Notes: generated by a model from the letters alone, not told the origin. A stretch of DNA of 64,000 nucleotides from Actinoallomurus soli (GCF_024055715.1 NZ_JAMXMV010000019.1:1-64000); one strand, 5' to 3'. Shown: positions 51,552 through 61,034, counted from the stretch's first letter. Numbers and translations are program-made.

Positions 51552-51868
51552 GGTCCCGAGGCTAACCCGCGCGAGCGACGCGCGGATCGAGGATCGCGCG
51601 GGCGCGGACGACCCGGCACGGGTGAGATCGGGGATCGCGCGGGCGCGGACGACCCGGTGCGGCGGGCGCGGAGATCACGCGGCGCGGACGACCGGCCCCG
51701 GGGTCGCCGGAGCGGCGCGCGGGGCGGCCCGCTAGCCTCGGGAACGGCCGAGGTCACCGTCGGTGATCGTTCGGTCGGGCTGCGTACTCGGACACCTCAC
51801 AGGAAGCCCCCAGGATGCGGGGAGTTTCGAGGGTTATCCCTAAGGAAAGAACGCGGCAGGGGGGTGCG
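51552..51868. repeat. GC-rich gap with two identical 26-bp copies and a third degenerate one
   Basis: Between the GH4 and protease genes, a 26-base sequence (starting GGATCGCGCGGGCGCGG) is repeated exactly at 51591-51616 and 51632-51657, with a degenerate third copy at 51671-51695. No gene is supported in this 317-base stretch. The promoter of the protease gene should be in the right-hand part, which is less repetitive. Confidence 0.8.
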
Positions 51869-52705
51869 ATGCGTAGATTGTTGTGTTTGTTGGCGTCCGT
51901 GGCTCTGCTGGCCGGCTGCACCGAGGCCCGCGGAGGGACGCCGCACGTCGCGGCGCGCGCCGGAAGCGTCGAGACGCCGTCCCCATCACCGTCCCCGACC
52001 AGCGCGACCCCGACACCTCTCCCCAAGGGCACGCCGACCGCGAAGGCCCTCACCGCGGGCCGTCGCGTCGGGGCGATCTTCTCCCACGACACCTCGGGCA
52101 CGCACTTCTGCACCGGCAGCACGGTCGACAGCCCGAACCACAACCTGATCATCACCGCCGCGCACTGCCTGCACGGCGGCAAGGGCAGCGACTACACCAG
52201 CGACCTCGTCTTCGTCCCCGGCTACCACGACGGCAAGGCCCCGTACGGCGTCTGGAAGATCCGCTCGCTGCTCGTCGACACCCGCTGGGCGCACGACTCC
52301 GACGAGGACCTCGACGTCGGCTTCGCCATCGTCGCGCCCCTAAACGGCAGGAACGTCGGCGACGTCGTCGGCGTCAACACGCTCGGCATCGACCCCGGCT
52401 TCCGCAACGTCGTACGGGTCACGGGCTACCCGATGCGGTCCGACAAGCCCGTCACCTGCGTGAACGCCACGGCCAAGGAGGACACCTACCAGCTGCGCTT
52501 CGCCTGCAACGGGTACTTCCCCGGCACGAGCGGCAGTCCCTGGCTCGCCGACTTCGACCCGGACCGCGGCGGCCGGGTCGTGGGCGTGATCGGCGGCCGG
52601 GAGGAGGGCGGCGACGAGGACGACATCTCCTACAGCTCCTACTTCGACGACGATGTCAAGCACCTCTACGACGAAGCCGTCCGGGAGAGCGCCTCCCCCC
52701 AGTAG
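51869..52705 (+). CDS. secreted trypsin-like serine protease lipoprotein
   Basis: A 278-residue protein with a lipobox (CLLASVALLAGC, Cys17) followed by a Ser/Pro/Thr linker and a chymotrypsin-fold protease domain. Catalytic residues: His in LIITAAHCLHGG, Asp in DEDLDVGFAIV, Ser in FPGTSGSPWLADF, with GVIGGREEGG after it. Two Cys in AAHC and TGST regions may pair. It is anchored outside the membrane; substrates unknown. ATG 51869 follows GGCAGGGGGG; the upstream in-frame extension to 51815 is not supported. Confidence 0.9.
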   Translation: MRRLLCLLASVALLAGCTEARGGTPHVAARAGSVETPSPSPSPTSATPTPLPKGTPTAKALTAGRRVGAIFSHDTSGTHFCTGSTVDSPNHNLIITAAHCLHGGKGSDYTSDLVFVPGYHDGKAPYGVWKIRSLLVDTRWAHDSDEDLDVGFAIVAPLNGRNVGDVVGVNTLGIDPGFRNVVRVTGYPMRSDKPVTCVNATAKEDTYQLRFACNGYFPGTSGSPWLADFDPDRGGRVVGVIGGREEGGDEDDISYSSYFDDDVKHLYDEAVRESASPQ

Positions 52706-52716
52706 CGCCGGGCGGG

Positions 52717-54396
52717 TCAGTGGGAGCGGCCGCGTCCGGCCGGGGTCCTGGCCGGGGCGCGCTCGCCGTCGCCGCCGGTGATCGCGATGCGCCTCTCCTC
52801 GCCGTCGTCCGTACGGATCCAGGCGGTGTCCGGGGGCGGGACCACGTCGACGAACGCGTGGTTCAGGCGCACCCGTATCCGGCTCGCGGGGCGGTGGGCC
52901 GCCTTGGGCAGCACGCCGTGCTCGTCGGCCTCCGCCAGTGTCAGCACCTTCGCGGGCGGCGCCCGGCGGCCGAGGACCACCGCCGCGCCCGTCTCGTTGA
53001 TCGGGGTCTCGACCTCGATGTACGCGCCGTTGGGCAGCCGTTTGATGATGCCGCTCTCCATGCCGTGTTCGAGCATGTCCCGCTCCCGGCGCTGCAGGCC
53101 GAGGCACATCCACCGGGCGACGAGGAACGCGATGATCGGCCCGATGATCACCATGATCCGGAAGAACCACGTGGTCGCGAACAGCGGGATCTCGAACGTC
53201 TTGGCGATGATGTCGTTCGCGCCGGCCGCCCACAGCAGGCCGTAGAAGACGGCGCCCGCCAGGCCGATGCCGGTGCGCACGGGCACGTCGCGCGGCCGGT
53301 CGAGGAGATGGTGGATCTCGTAGTCGCGGGTGACCCAGCGTTCGAGGAAGGGGTAGACCGCGAGCCCGGTGAACAGCACGCCGGGCACGATCAGCGCCGG
53401 GACGATGACGTTCATCGGCAGCGTGTGCCCCCACGCGTTGATCTCCCAGCTCGGCATGAGCCGCAGCGAGCCCTCCAGGAAGCCCATGTACCAGTCCGGC
53501 TGCGACCCCGCGCTGATGGCCGCGGGCGTGTACGGGCCGAACAGCCACACCGGGTTGATCTGCAGGAACGTCGCCATCAATGCGACGATCGCGAAGACCC
53601 ACAGGAAGAACGCCGTGGTCTTGGCGAAGAAGACCGGCCACATCGGCTTACCGATGACGTTGCGGTTGGTGCGGCCCTTGCCGGGGAACTGCGTGTGCGT
53701 CTGCCGCCAGGTGAGGATCACCCCGTGCAGGGGGATCAGCGCCAGGAGGATGCCCGGGATCAGCAGGATGTGGATGGTGAACAGCCTTGGGATGATCACG
53801 TTGCCGGGGAACTCGCCGCCGAACAGGAACATCGACAGGTACGTCCCGACGATCGGGATGCTCAGGAGCACGCCCTCGAGGATCCGCAGGCCGGTGCCGG
53901 ACAGCAGGTCGTCGGGCAGCGAGTAGCCGAACAGCCCGTTGACGAGGGCGAGCAGGAACAGCACCACGCCGATCAGCCAATTGATCTCCCGTGGCTTGCG
54001 GAACGCGCCGGTGAAGAAGTTGCGCAGCATGTGAGCGACGATGGCCCCGATGAACAGGACCGTCGCCCAGTGGTGGATCTGCCGCATGAGCAGGCCGCCG
54101 CGCACGTCGAAGCTGAGACGGATCGTGGACTCGTACGCCTCGCTCATCGTGACGCCGCGCAGCGGCATGTACCGGCCGTTGTAGATGACCTCGTGCATGC
54201 TCGGTTTGAAGAAGAAGGTCAGGAAGACGCCGGTCACGACGATGATGAAGAACGAGTACATCGCGACCTCGCCGAGCAGGAAGGTCCAGTGATCCGGAAA
54301 GACCTTTCGCAAGGCTTTTGCAAAGAAACGGGCGCCCCCGACGCGTTCGTCGACCGCTCGGCCCGCGCTGGACAGTGGTTTCGGCACCGTGGCCAT
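52717..54396 (-). CDS. qcrB: cytochrome bc1 complex cytochrome b subunit
   Basis: A 559-residue membrane protein of the actinobacterial respiratory complex III. It shows the heme-ligating histidines in MRQIHHWATVLFIGAIVAHM and RLFTIHILLIPGILLALIPL (with HGVIL), the Qo-site PDWY (SQPDWYMGFLEG), and the long C-terminal tail typical of actinobacterial QcrB. About nine helices. qcrC and qcrA, which normally precede it, are absent here, so this is a lone, probably second, copy. ATG 54396 has GGAG 8 bases upstream; the longer frame to 54450 lacks a site. Confidence 0.92.
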   Translation of the reverse strand: MATVPKPLSSAGRAVDERVGGARFFAKALRKVFPDHWTFLLGEVAMYSFFIIVVTGVFLTFFFKPSMHEVIYNGRYMPLRGVTMSEAYESTIRLSFDVRGGLLMRQIHHWATVLFIGAIVAHMLRNFFTGAFRKPREINWLIGVVLFLLALVNGLFGYSLPDDLLSGTGLRILEGVLLSIPIVGTYLSMFLFGGEFPGNVIIPRLFTIHILLIPGILLALIPLHGVILTWRQTHTQFPGKGRTNRNVIGKPMWPVFFAKTTAFFLWVFAIVALMATFLQINPVWLFGPYTPAAISAGSQPDWYMGFLEGSLRLMPSWEINAWGHTLPMNVIVPALIVPGVLFTGLAVYPFLERWVTRDYEIHHLLDRPRDVPVRTGIGLAGAVFYGLLWAAGANDIIAKTFEIPLFATTWFFRIMVIIGPIIAFLVARWMCLGLQRRERDMLEHGMESGIIKRLPNGAYIEVETPINETGAAVVLGRRAPPAKVLTLAEADEHGVLPKAAHRPASRIRVRLNHAFVDVVPPPDTAWIRTDDGEERRIAITGGDGERAPARTPAGRGRSH

Positions 54397-54574
54397 CGCC
54401 GCACTCCGCTCTGGCGGCCCCCCGACCGCCCCGGCATTCGGGTCTTCCACCCACTTCTACTCCCCGGCCGGTAACGCAACGGAGTTGAGATGGCCACTTT
54501 TGGCACAATTAGTGCAAGTAGTCACTTCTCACCGGTAACTTGCGATCTCAGCCGTGGGCTGGGGGAGGTTCCGC

Positions 54575-55882
54575 GTGACGAACGAAGGGCGGCCGTGGTC
54601 GTACATTCCACCCGAACTCGCCGCCAAGGTCGCCCCAGGGCTGGCCGACGAGATGATGGAGGAGATCCACCACCGGATCCCCGAGTACGCCCGCCGCTGG
54701 GATGACGCCTTCGCGACGGTCATCCGCTCGGCCATCGACCGGGTGATCGACGAGGTCTTAAGGCGTCTCGCCGCGACCGAGGACGCCGCGCACCTCGCCG
54801 GGAGCGGGGACGCCGCGCACCTCGCCGGGAGCGGGGACGCCGCGCGTCCCCCCGGTCCTGCCGACCCCGACGCCGAGCCCATCGCCGACTTCTTCCGGGC
54901 GATCGGCCGCAGCGTGGCCCGCGAAGGGCGCGGACTCGACGGCCTCCAGACGGCGATCCGCGTCGCCGGGCTGGCCGTCTGGCGCCGGATCTCGGCCGAC
55001 GCCGGGCCGCTCGGGCTCTCCGCGCAGGTGCTGTGCGTCCTCGGCGAGACGGTCATGCTGATCCAGGACGAGGTCGCCGCCGCGGCCGCCGAGGGCTACG
55101 CCCAGGCCGAGGCCGCCGTGGCCGGGGAGCTGACCCGCCGCCGGAACCAGCTCGTCAACCTGCTCCTCGCCCGGCCCCCCGCCTCCTCCGAGGACGTCAC
55201 CGAACTCGCCCGCGTCGCCCGGTGGCCGGTGCCGCGCACGGTCGCCGCCGTCGCCCTCTACGAACGCCGCCAGGGCGTCGGCCGGCCCGCCCTGCCGCCC
55301 GACATCCTCGCCGACCTCAGCCGCTCCAAGCCCTGCCTGATCGTGCCCGACCCCGACGGGCCGGGGCGCGCCCGCCTGCTCGACGCCGCCCTCACCGACT
55401 GGGTCGCCGTCGTCGGCCCGACCGTCGGCATGTCGGAGGTGGCCCGGTCGATGCGCTGGGCCCGCCAGGGTCTCGACCTCGTACGCCGCGGCCTCATCGC
55501 CGACACCGACGTCGTACGGTGCGCCGAGCACATGTCCACGCTCATCCTCTTCCAGGACGAGGAGCTGCTCGCCGCCCTCTCCGCCCGGCAGCTCGCGCCC
55601 CTGGCCCACCTGCGGCCCAGCCAGCAGGACCGGCTGGCCGAGACGCTGCTGGCGTGGCTGCAGGCCGGGCGCAACGCCAACGAGGTCGCCGTACGGCTCC
55701 ACGTCCACCCGCAGACGGTGCGGTACCGGCTGCGCCAGCTCGACGACCTGTTCGGCGACCAGCTGCAGGACCCGGACCTGCGGTTCGAGCTGGAGATCGT
55801 GCTGCGCGCCCGCGCCCTGCTGTCGGAGGACAACCGCGCCCGTGAACCCGCCGAAGGCCAGGTGATCAGCCTCCGCCGCTGA
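54575..55882 (+). CDS. PucR-family transcriptional regulator
   Basis: A 435-residue regulator with an N-terminal purine-catabolism/CdaR-like region (DFFRAIGRSVAREGRGLDGL, QTAIRVAGLAVWRRI) and a C-terminal PucR helix-turn-helix (LAETLLAWLQAGRNANEVAV, RLHVHPQTVRYRLRQLDDLF). It faces qcrB across a 178-base gap that holds an AT-rich, TTTTGGCACAATTAGTGCAA-like stretch. GTG 54575 follows GGGGGAGG. An exact 27-bp tandem repeat near its start encodes two copies of DAAHLAGSG. Confidence 0.88.
   Translation: MTNEGRPWSYIPPELAAKVAPGLADEMMEEIHHRIPEYARRWDDAFATVIRSAIDRVIDEVLRRLAATEDAAHLAGSGDAAHLAGSGDAARPPGPADPDAEPIADFFRAIGRSVAREGRGLDGLQTAIRVAGLAVWRRISADAGPLGLSAQVLCVLGETVMLIQDEVAAAAAEGYAQAEAAVAGELTRRRNQLVNLLLARPPASSEDVTELARVARWPVPRTVAAVALYERRQGVGRPALPPDILADLSRSKPCLIVPDPDGPGRARLLDAALTDWVAVVGPTVGMSEVARSMRWARQGLDLVRRGLIADTDVVRCAEHMSTLILFQDEELLAALSARQLAPLAHLRPSQQDRLAETLLAWLQAGRNANEVAVRLHVHPQTVRYRLRQLDDLFGDQLQDPDLRFELEIVLRARALLSEDNRAREPAEGQVISLRR
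54782..54835 (+). repeat. 27-bp in-frame tandem duplication in the PucR gene
   Basis: Units 54782-54808 and 54809-54835 are identical (GACGCCGCGCACCTCGCC...), followed by a partial third start. Because 27 is a multiple of three, it only lengthens the low-complexity linker (DAAHLAGSG twice). Confidence 0.95.
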
Positions 55883-55887
55883 CCCCG

Positions 55888-56445
55888 TCACCGGTGGCGG
55901 GGCAGCGTGCGGAAGGCGAGGACGACGGAGAACACGGCCAGCGGGACCTCCAGGAGCACCGCCATCGCCACCGCCGTCACCTGGTCCGCGCCGGGCGCGG
56001 CGGTGGACACGTCGAACCACGCGTCCGCGACCAGCAGCGTCGCGGTGACCATCGCGGTCAGGCACGCCCGCGCGTCCCGCCGGATCACCAGCACGCCCGT
56101 CGCGACGAAGGACAGCGCCTCCAGGGTGTCCAGCCCGACCCAGGCGACCTTCCAGTGCGCGGCGGTCGCCGTCGCCGGCAGGCTCGTGGCCAGCACGAAC
56201 AGCCAGGGCAGGAGCGCCACACCCGCGCCGATCAACCCGAGGCCCAGCCGCCTCGGCCACCGCGCGCGAGTACGCGGCGCGACCCGGGAGCCCCGGGCCG
56301 AGGGGACGGTACGAGGCTCGTGCGGGGCGACGCGGGCGCCGGTCGGCCGGCGGCCGATACAGGGCCCGGTCGGCGTGACGCGGGGTCGCGGGGGCCGGGG
56401 GTCGGTACGGGGCCGGTGGGGCGGGGCGGCGGCGATGAGCGACAT
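55888..56445 (-). CDS. membrane protein of unknown family
   Basis: A 185-residue product. The first ~65 residues are Pro/Arg-rich and may not be translated as drawn. They are followed by four hydrophobic segments (LGLGLIGAGVALLPWLFVLA, LEALSFVATGVLVI, LTAMVTATLLVADAWF, VTAVAMAVLLEVPLAVFSVV). The start is uncertain; 56445 and 56475 are possible. Convergent with the PucR gene and divergent from the histidine kinase gene. No function is suggested. Confidence 0.6.
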   Translation of the reverse strand: MSLIAAAPPHRPRTDPRPPRPRVTPTGPCIGRRPTGARVAPHEPRTVPSARGSRVAPRTRARWPRRLGLGLIGAGVALLPWLFVLATSLPATATAAHWKVAWVGLDTLEALSFVATGVLVIRRDARACLTAMVTATLLVADAWFDVSTAAPGADQVTAVAMAVLLEVPLAVFSVVLAFRTLPRHR

Positions 56446-56578
56446 GATCACAAGCATCGCGATCGGGGACGTCACCGTCAGTCACGCGGCTTTCCGACCT
56501 CGGGGTGGTGCTGGCTTCACCCCCGGCCGGGCACCTGCTCCATGGCAGGACGTGAGGCGCCCGAAATAGAGTCGGCCC

Positions 56579-57841
56579 ATGACTTCTGCGGTCGCCCCGA
56601 ACCGCGCCTCCCCCTCCTGGACCGACTACCTTCCGTGGTCGCGCGGCGCATGGCGCAACACGACGTTCGTCACGGCGGGCGTGCCCGTCCACGCCCTGGC
56701 GGTGTCGCTGTTCGCCCTGCCCTGGGTCGACGGGCCCGTCTCGCTGGCGGAGGTCCTGCTCGCCACCGTGGTCTCGCTCGCGCTGCCAATCGCCGTGCTC
56801 CGGCCGCTGAGCGCCCTGCAGCGGAGCCGGTTCTGGGGGCTGCTCGGCGTCGACGTGCCCGCCCCGCCCCGTGGCCGGCGCGACCTCCGCGCCGCCCTCC
56901 GCTCCGGAACGACGTGGCGGCCGCTGATCTACCACGTGCTGGCCGGTCCGCTCCTGGCCGGGGGCGGGCTGCTGGTCGTCGTGATGTGGGCGACCGGCTT
57001 CGGCCTGGCGGGCCTGTACGCGTACGCGTGGGCGCTGCCGCCGTACAGCCCCCTCTACGTCCCGGAGCACCAGAAGTTCATCAACGTCCTGACCGTGTGC
57101 GGCGCCCTGCTCCTGATCGTCACCCCCGCCGTCGCGGCGGTGGTGGCGCGCCTGGACACCCGCGCCGCGCTGGCGCTGCTCGGGCCGAGCCGTACCGAGG
57201 AGCTCGAACGCCGGGTCGAGGACCTCGCCGAGAAGCGGGCCGGCGTCGTCGATGCGGCGGACGCCGAACGCCGCCGCATCGAACGCGACCTGCACGACGG
57301 CGTGCAGCAGCGGCTCGTCTCGCTCGCGATGAACCTCGGCCTCGCGCGGGAGACGCTCACGGACGTCCCGGACGACGCCATGCAGGTGATCGCCGAGGCG
57401 CACTCCGAGGCCAAGGAGGCCCTCACCGAACTCCGGAACGTCGTACGGGGCCTGCACCCGGCCGTCCTCGACGACCGGGGCCTGGACGCGGCGCTGTCGG
57501 GCATCGCCGCCCGCGCCCCCCTGCCCGTCAGGCTCCGGGTCGACGTCCCCGAACGTCCCGCGCCGACCGTCGAGGCGATCGCGTACTTCGTCGCCTCCGA
57601 GGCCCTCACCAACGTGACCAAGCACGCCCGCGCCTCGCACGCGGAGGTCGTACTGGCCCGCGAGGAGGACGTCCTGCGGATGACCATCATCGACGACGGG
57701 ATCGGCGGCGCCGAGCCCTCGCGCGGCACGGGCCTGACAGGTCTGCGCCAGCGCGTGGCGTCGGTCGACGGTACGTTCGCGATCACGAGTCCGGCCGGGG
57801 GGCCGACCGTCATCACCGTGGAGTTGCCGTGCGCGTTGTGA
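56579..57841 (+). CDS. NarL-type sensor histidine kinase
   Basis: A 420-residue membrane kinase. Four membrane helices lie in residues 30-190. The HisKA_3 dimerisation domain holds RRIERDLHDGVQQRLVSLAM (phosphorylated His239). A HATPase domain follows (FVASEALTNVTKHARASHAE, IIDDGIGGAEPSRGTGLTGL). The sensor portion contains the actinobacterial DUF/sensor-domain-like region common in this group. Its stop overlaps the response regulator start by 13 bases, so both are made together. Confidence 0.9.
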   Translation: MTSAVAPNRASPSWTDYLPWSRGAWRNTTFVTAGVPVHALAVSLFALPWVDGPVSLAEVLLATVVSLALPIAVLRPLSALQRSRFWGLLGVDVPAPPRGRRDLRAALRSGTTWRPLIYHVLAGPLLAGGGLLVVVMWATGFGLAGLYAYAWALPPYSPLYVPEHQKFINVLTVCGALLLIVTPAVAAVVARLDTRAALALLGPSRTEELERRVEDLAEKRAGVVDAADAERRRIERDLHDGVQQRLVSLAMNLGLARETLTDVPDDAMQVIAEAHSEAKEALTELRNVVRGLHPAVLDDRGLDAALSGIAARAPLPVRLRVDVPERPAPTVEAIAYFVASEALTNVTKHARASHAEVVLAREEDVLRMTIIDDGIGGAEPSRGTGLTGLRQRVASVDGTFAITSPAGGPTVITVELPCAL

Positions 57842-58479
57842 TCGCCGAGGATTCCGTCCTGCTGCGAGCCGGGTTGATCAAGCTGCTCGAGACGTCGGGG
57901 TTCGAGGTGCTCGCCGCGGCCGACGACGCCGAGGGCCTGCTCGCCGCGGTCGAGGAGCACCGGCCCGACCTGGTGATCGCGGACGTGCGGATGCCCCCCG
58001 GCTACTCCGACGAAGGAGTACGGGCGGCGCTCGTCATCCGCCGCCAGTGGCCGGAGGTCGCCGTGCTGCTGCTGTCGCAGTACGTCGAAGAGCGGTACGC
58101 CGCCGACCTCCTCGCGGCCAACACCAGCGGCATCGGCTACCTGCTGAAGGACCGGGTCGCCGACGTCTCGTCCTTCCTCGACGCGCTGCGCCGGGTCGCG
58201 TCCGGTGGCACCGCCCTCGACCCGGAGGTCGTCGCCCAGTTGCTCGTACGCCGGCAGAGCGACCCCCTCGAGACCCTGACCCCGCGCGAACGGGACGTGC
58301 TCGCGCTCATGGCCGAGGGCCGTTCGAACAGCGGCATCGCGCAGGCCCTGGTGGTCAGCGAGAGCGCCGTCGCCAAGCACATCAACAACATCTTCGCCAA
58401 GCTCGGCCTGGTCGACGGCGCGGCCGCGGATCACCGCCGCGTTCTCGCCGTCCTCCGCTTCCTGGAAGGAGGGTCGTGA
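57829..58479 (+). CDS. LuxR/NarL-family response regulator
   Basis: A 216-residue regulator. The receiver has the acidic pair in IAEDSV, phosphoacceptor Asp52 in VIADVRMPP, and Lys in LLKDRVAD. The LuxR-type helix-turn-helix is in LTPRERDVLALMAEGRSNSG with AVAKHINNIFAKLGL. Cognate partner is the kinase just upstream. GTG 57829; its stop overlaps the next gene's GTG, so all three are one translationally coupled unit. Confidence 0.92.
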   Translation: MRVVIAEDSVLLRAGLIKLLETSGFEVLAAADDAEGLLAAVEEHRPDLVIADVRMPPGYSDEGVRAALVIRRQWPEVAVLLLSQYVEERYAADLLAANTSGIGYLLKDRVADVSSFLDALRRVASGGTALDPEVVAQLLVRRQSDPLETLTPRERDVLALMAEGRSNSGIAQALVVSESAVAKHINNIFAKLGLVDGAAADHRRVLAVLRFLEGGS

Positions 58480-59321
58480 TCGAATCCCCCGAAGTACCGC
58501 AGACCGCTCCCCGGGAGCCGGCGACCGAGGCGATCTCGCAGCGCCCGCGCCGCCGGACGCTGTGGAGATTCGTGGCCGCCTTGACCGCGTTCGTCGTCGT
58601 CGTGCCGAACGGCGTGCAGATCTGGGGCAAGCTGGTCAGCCAGAAACAGCGGAGTCGCCTCATGGCCGACACCCGCCCCATCACGGCACTGGAAGTGGAC
58701 ATCGGCGCCGGTGACCTGTCGGTCACCGCCGGCGACGCCGGCGGGGTCACGGTGGACCAGACGCTGAGGTGGGTGACGCGCAAGCCGCGCGTCAAGGCGA
58801 CCTGGGAGGGCACGACGCTGCGGCTCACGGGCGCGTGCGTGGCGTGGGTGCCGTTGTCCGGCTCCTCGTGCAGCGTCGGCCTCCAGGTCCACGTCCCCGC
58901 CGGTGTGGCACTGCGGGCGACGTCCACCTCGGGCGAGGTCGCCGCCACGGGGCTCACCGGTCCCGTGCGGCTGTCGACCACCTCCGGCGTCGTCTCCATG
59001 CGGAACCTGACGGGGCCGGTCTGGGCGCGCGCCGGCTCCGGCGTCATCGAGGGGATGGGGCTCCGTTCGCCCCGGGTGGACGCCGGGTTGTCGTCCGGAG
59101 CCCTCGATCTGACCTTCGCGGACGCCCCGCAGGAGGTCACGGCGCGGGCCGGCTCCGGCGCGCTGTCCGTCTTCGTGCCGCCGGGACAGCGCTACCAGGT
59201 GACCACGAAGTCGTTCGGCGACCCGTCCGTCGAGCGCGGGCTGGCCGACGACACCGCCACCCGCCGCATCGACGCCCGGACCTCCTCCGGCTCGATAGAG
59301 ATCCGCTACGCCCGCCCCTGA
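58476..59321 (+). CDS. DUF4097 membrane-anchored protein, coupled to the two-component system
   Basis: A 281-residue protein: short basic cytoplasmic start, one membrane helix (FVAALTAFVVVVPNGVQIW), then an extracellular beta-helix-like DUF4097 region of repeated strands (LEVDIGAGDLSVTAG, LSTTSGVVSMRNLTG, ARAGSGALSVFVPPG, ARTSSGSIEIRYARP). GTG 58476 overlaps the regulator stop (GTGA), with GGAAGGAGG upstream. Such proteins commonly accompany LiaRS/DesKR-like systems and may sense envelope stress or be its output. Confidence 0.85.
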   Translation: MIESPEVPQTAPREPATEAISQRPRRRTLWRFVAALTAFVVVVPNGVQIWGKLVSQKQRSRLMADTRPITALEVDIGAGDLSVTAGDAGGVTVDQTLRWVTRKPRVKATWEGTTLRLTGACVAWVPLSGSSCSVGLQVHVPAGVALRATSTSGEVAATGLTGPVRLSTTSGVVSMRNLTGPVWARAGSGVIEGMGLRSPRVDAGLSSGALDLTFADAPQEVTARAGSGALSVFVPPGQRYQVTTKSFGDPSVERGLADDTATRRIDARTSSGSIEIRYARP

Positions 59322-59375
59322 CCGATCCGCCCCGGCGAGCCGGGGAAGATCGATGGCGGGGCGGGCAACCGGCCA

Positions 59376-60950
59376 TCACGGGCGGGCGAGCCGGGGGAAG
59401 ACCGGTGACGGGGCGGGCAGGCGGCCGTCGACCGCCGCGCACTGCCTCGCGATGCGATCCGCGGCGTCCGGCAGGAACGGCGAGAGTTCCGCACCGAGCG
59501 TCCGGCACGCGTGCAACAGCACCGCCAAGGCCGCGTCGAGGCGCCGGCCGGCGTCGCCGTCACCGGCCCGTTCGGCGCGCGCGAGCTCCCACGGGCGTAC
59601 CTGTTCGACGAACCGGTTCGCCGCGTCGGCGATCGCCCGTACGGCCTCCGTCGCCGCCCGGAGGTCGAACGCGTCGAGCGCGGCGGCGACGAGCGCCGGC
59701 GCCCGTTCGCATGCCGCGACCACCTGGCCGGCCGGCACGTCCGGCAGCCGTCCGGCGTCGCGGGGGCGCGCCTCAGGGTCGAGGAGGACCTCGCCATCGG
59801 TGCCGGGGAGGACGGGCGGGCGGCCGTCGCGGTAGCGGTGCAGCATCGCGACCACCCGGTTGACGAGGTTGCCGATCCCGTTCGCCAGCTCGTCGTCGGC
59901 GCGCGCGATCAGCCGGTCGTGGGTGAAGTCCGCGTCGCCGACACGTGGCACCTCGCGCAGCAGCCACCAGCGGACCGCGTCGGTGCCGTACGCGTCGACG
60001 AGCGCGACCGGATCGACGGTGGCGCCGCCGGACTTGCTGATCTTGCGGCCGCCGGCGGTGAGGTAGCCGTGGACCAGGATCTCCGTGGGCAGGGGCAGCC
60101 CGGCCGACAGGAGCATGGCCGGCCAGTAGACCGCGTGGAAGCGGACCACGCCCTTGCCCAGGAGGTGGATCCGGCGGTCGGCCGCCGACCACCAGCGCCG
60201 CAGGTCCGCGTCGCCGGTGCCGTACCCGAGGGCGGTCAGGTAGTTGCCCAGGGCGTCCCACCACACGTAGACGACCTGGCTCGGATCGCCCGGCACCGGG
60301 ATGCCCCAGCCTCGGGCCCGGGCGACGGAACGCGAGACGGAGAAGTCCTCCAGCCCGCCCGCGATGAAGCCCAGGACCTCGTTGCGGCGTTCGGCCGGCT
60401 CGATGCGCAGGCGGCCGCTGTCGATGAGGTCGTGCAGCCGGTCGGCGTAGCGGGACAGCCGGAAGAACCAGTTCTCCTCGGCCACCCGCTGCGGCGCGGT
60501 CCCGTGCTCGGGACAGCGCCCGTCGTCGAGCTCGGCCGGGGTGGAGAACTGCTCGCAGCCGACGCAGTACAGGCCCTCGTAGTGCTTGCGGTACAGGTCG
60601 CCCGCGGCCTCGCACGCCCGCCAGAACCGCTCGACACCGGCCCGGTGCCCGGGATCGCGGCTCGTGTGGACGACGTCGTCGACCGAGACGTTCAGCGGCC
60701 GGTGCAGCGCGACGAACGCCGCCGCGTTCCGGTCGACGAACTCCTGGACCGGGACGCCGGCCCGCTCGGCGGCCTGCACGTTCTTCAGCGCGTTGTCGTC
60801 GGTGCCGGCCTGGAGCCTGACCGCGTCACCGCGCCGGCGATGATGCCGGGCCAGCACGTCGGCCTGTACGAGTTCGAGCGCGAACCCGACGTGCGGGCGC
60901 GCGTTGACGTACGGGATCGTGGTGGTGACGTAGACGTGGGATCGGGTCAT
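59376..60950 (-). CDS. metG: methionyl-tRNA synthetase
   Basis: A 524-residue class I aminoacyl-tRNA synthetase charging tRNA-Met. HIGH-type motif PHVGFALE near residue 20, a zinc knuckle in CVGCEQF ... CPEHG (near 129-146), the KISKS motif near 300, and the DxxxRWWLLREVP segment. No C-terminal EMAP/tRNA-binding domain is present, so this is the short form. Many actinobacteria carry a second MetRS, and the leader peptide upstream suggests regulation by methionyl-tRNA supply. GGGAGGTTCCG precedes ATG 60950. Confidence 0.92.
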   Translation of the reverse strand: MTRSHVYVTTTIPYVNARPHVGFALELVQADVLARHHRRRGDAVRLQAGTDDNALKNVQAAERAGVPVQEFVDRNAAAFVALHRPLNVSVDDVVHTSRDPGHRAGVERFWRACEAAGDLYRKHYEGLYCVGCEQFSTPAELDDGRCPEHGTAPQRVAEENWFFRLSRYADRLHDLIDSGRLRIEPAERRNEVLGFIAGGLEDFSVSRSVARARGWGIPVPGDPSQVVYVWWDALGNYLTALGYGTGDADLRRWWSAADRRIHLLGKGVVRFHAVYWPAMLLSAGLPLPTEILVHGYLTAGGRKISKSGGATVDPVALVDAYGTDAVRWWLLREVPRVGDADFTHDRLIARADDELANGIGNLVNRVVAMLHRYRDGRPPVLPGTDGEVLLDPEARPRDAGRLPDVPAGQVVAACERAPALVAAALDAFDLRAATEAVRAIADAANRFVEQVRPWELARAERAGDGDAGRRLDAALAVLLHACRTLGAELSPFLPDAADRIARQCAAVDGRLPAPSPVFPRLARP

Positions 60951-60995
60951 CGGAACCTCCCGGGAGAGCCGGGGCTCCGATGCGCGGGAACGAAT

Positions 60996-61019
60996 CGAGG
61001 CCCCGTGTTCAGGGCCTCG
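60996..61019 (-). terminator. attenuator hairpin upstream of metG
   Basis: On the reverse strand CGAGGCCC (61019-61012) pairs perfectly with GGGCCTCG (61003-60996), 8 bp with an 8-base loop, 15 bases after the leader peptide stop and ~45 bases before metG. The leader also contains GCCCC-GCAC-GGGGC, whose second arm can pair with the terminator's first arm, giving mutually exclusive structures. Confidence 0.6.
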
Positions 61020-61034
61020 GATTTCGTGCGTCCG

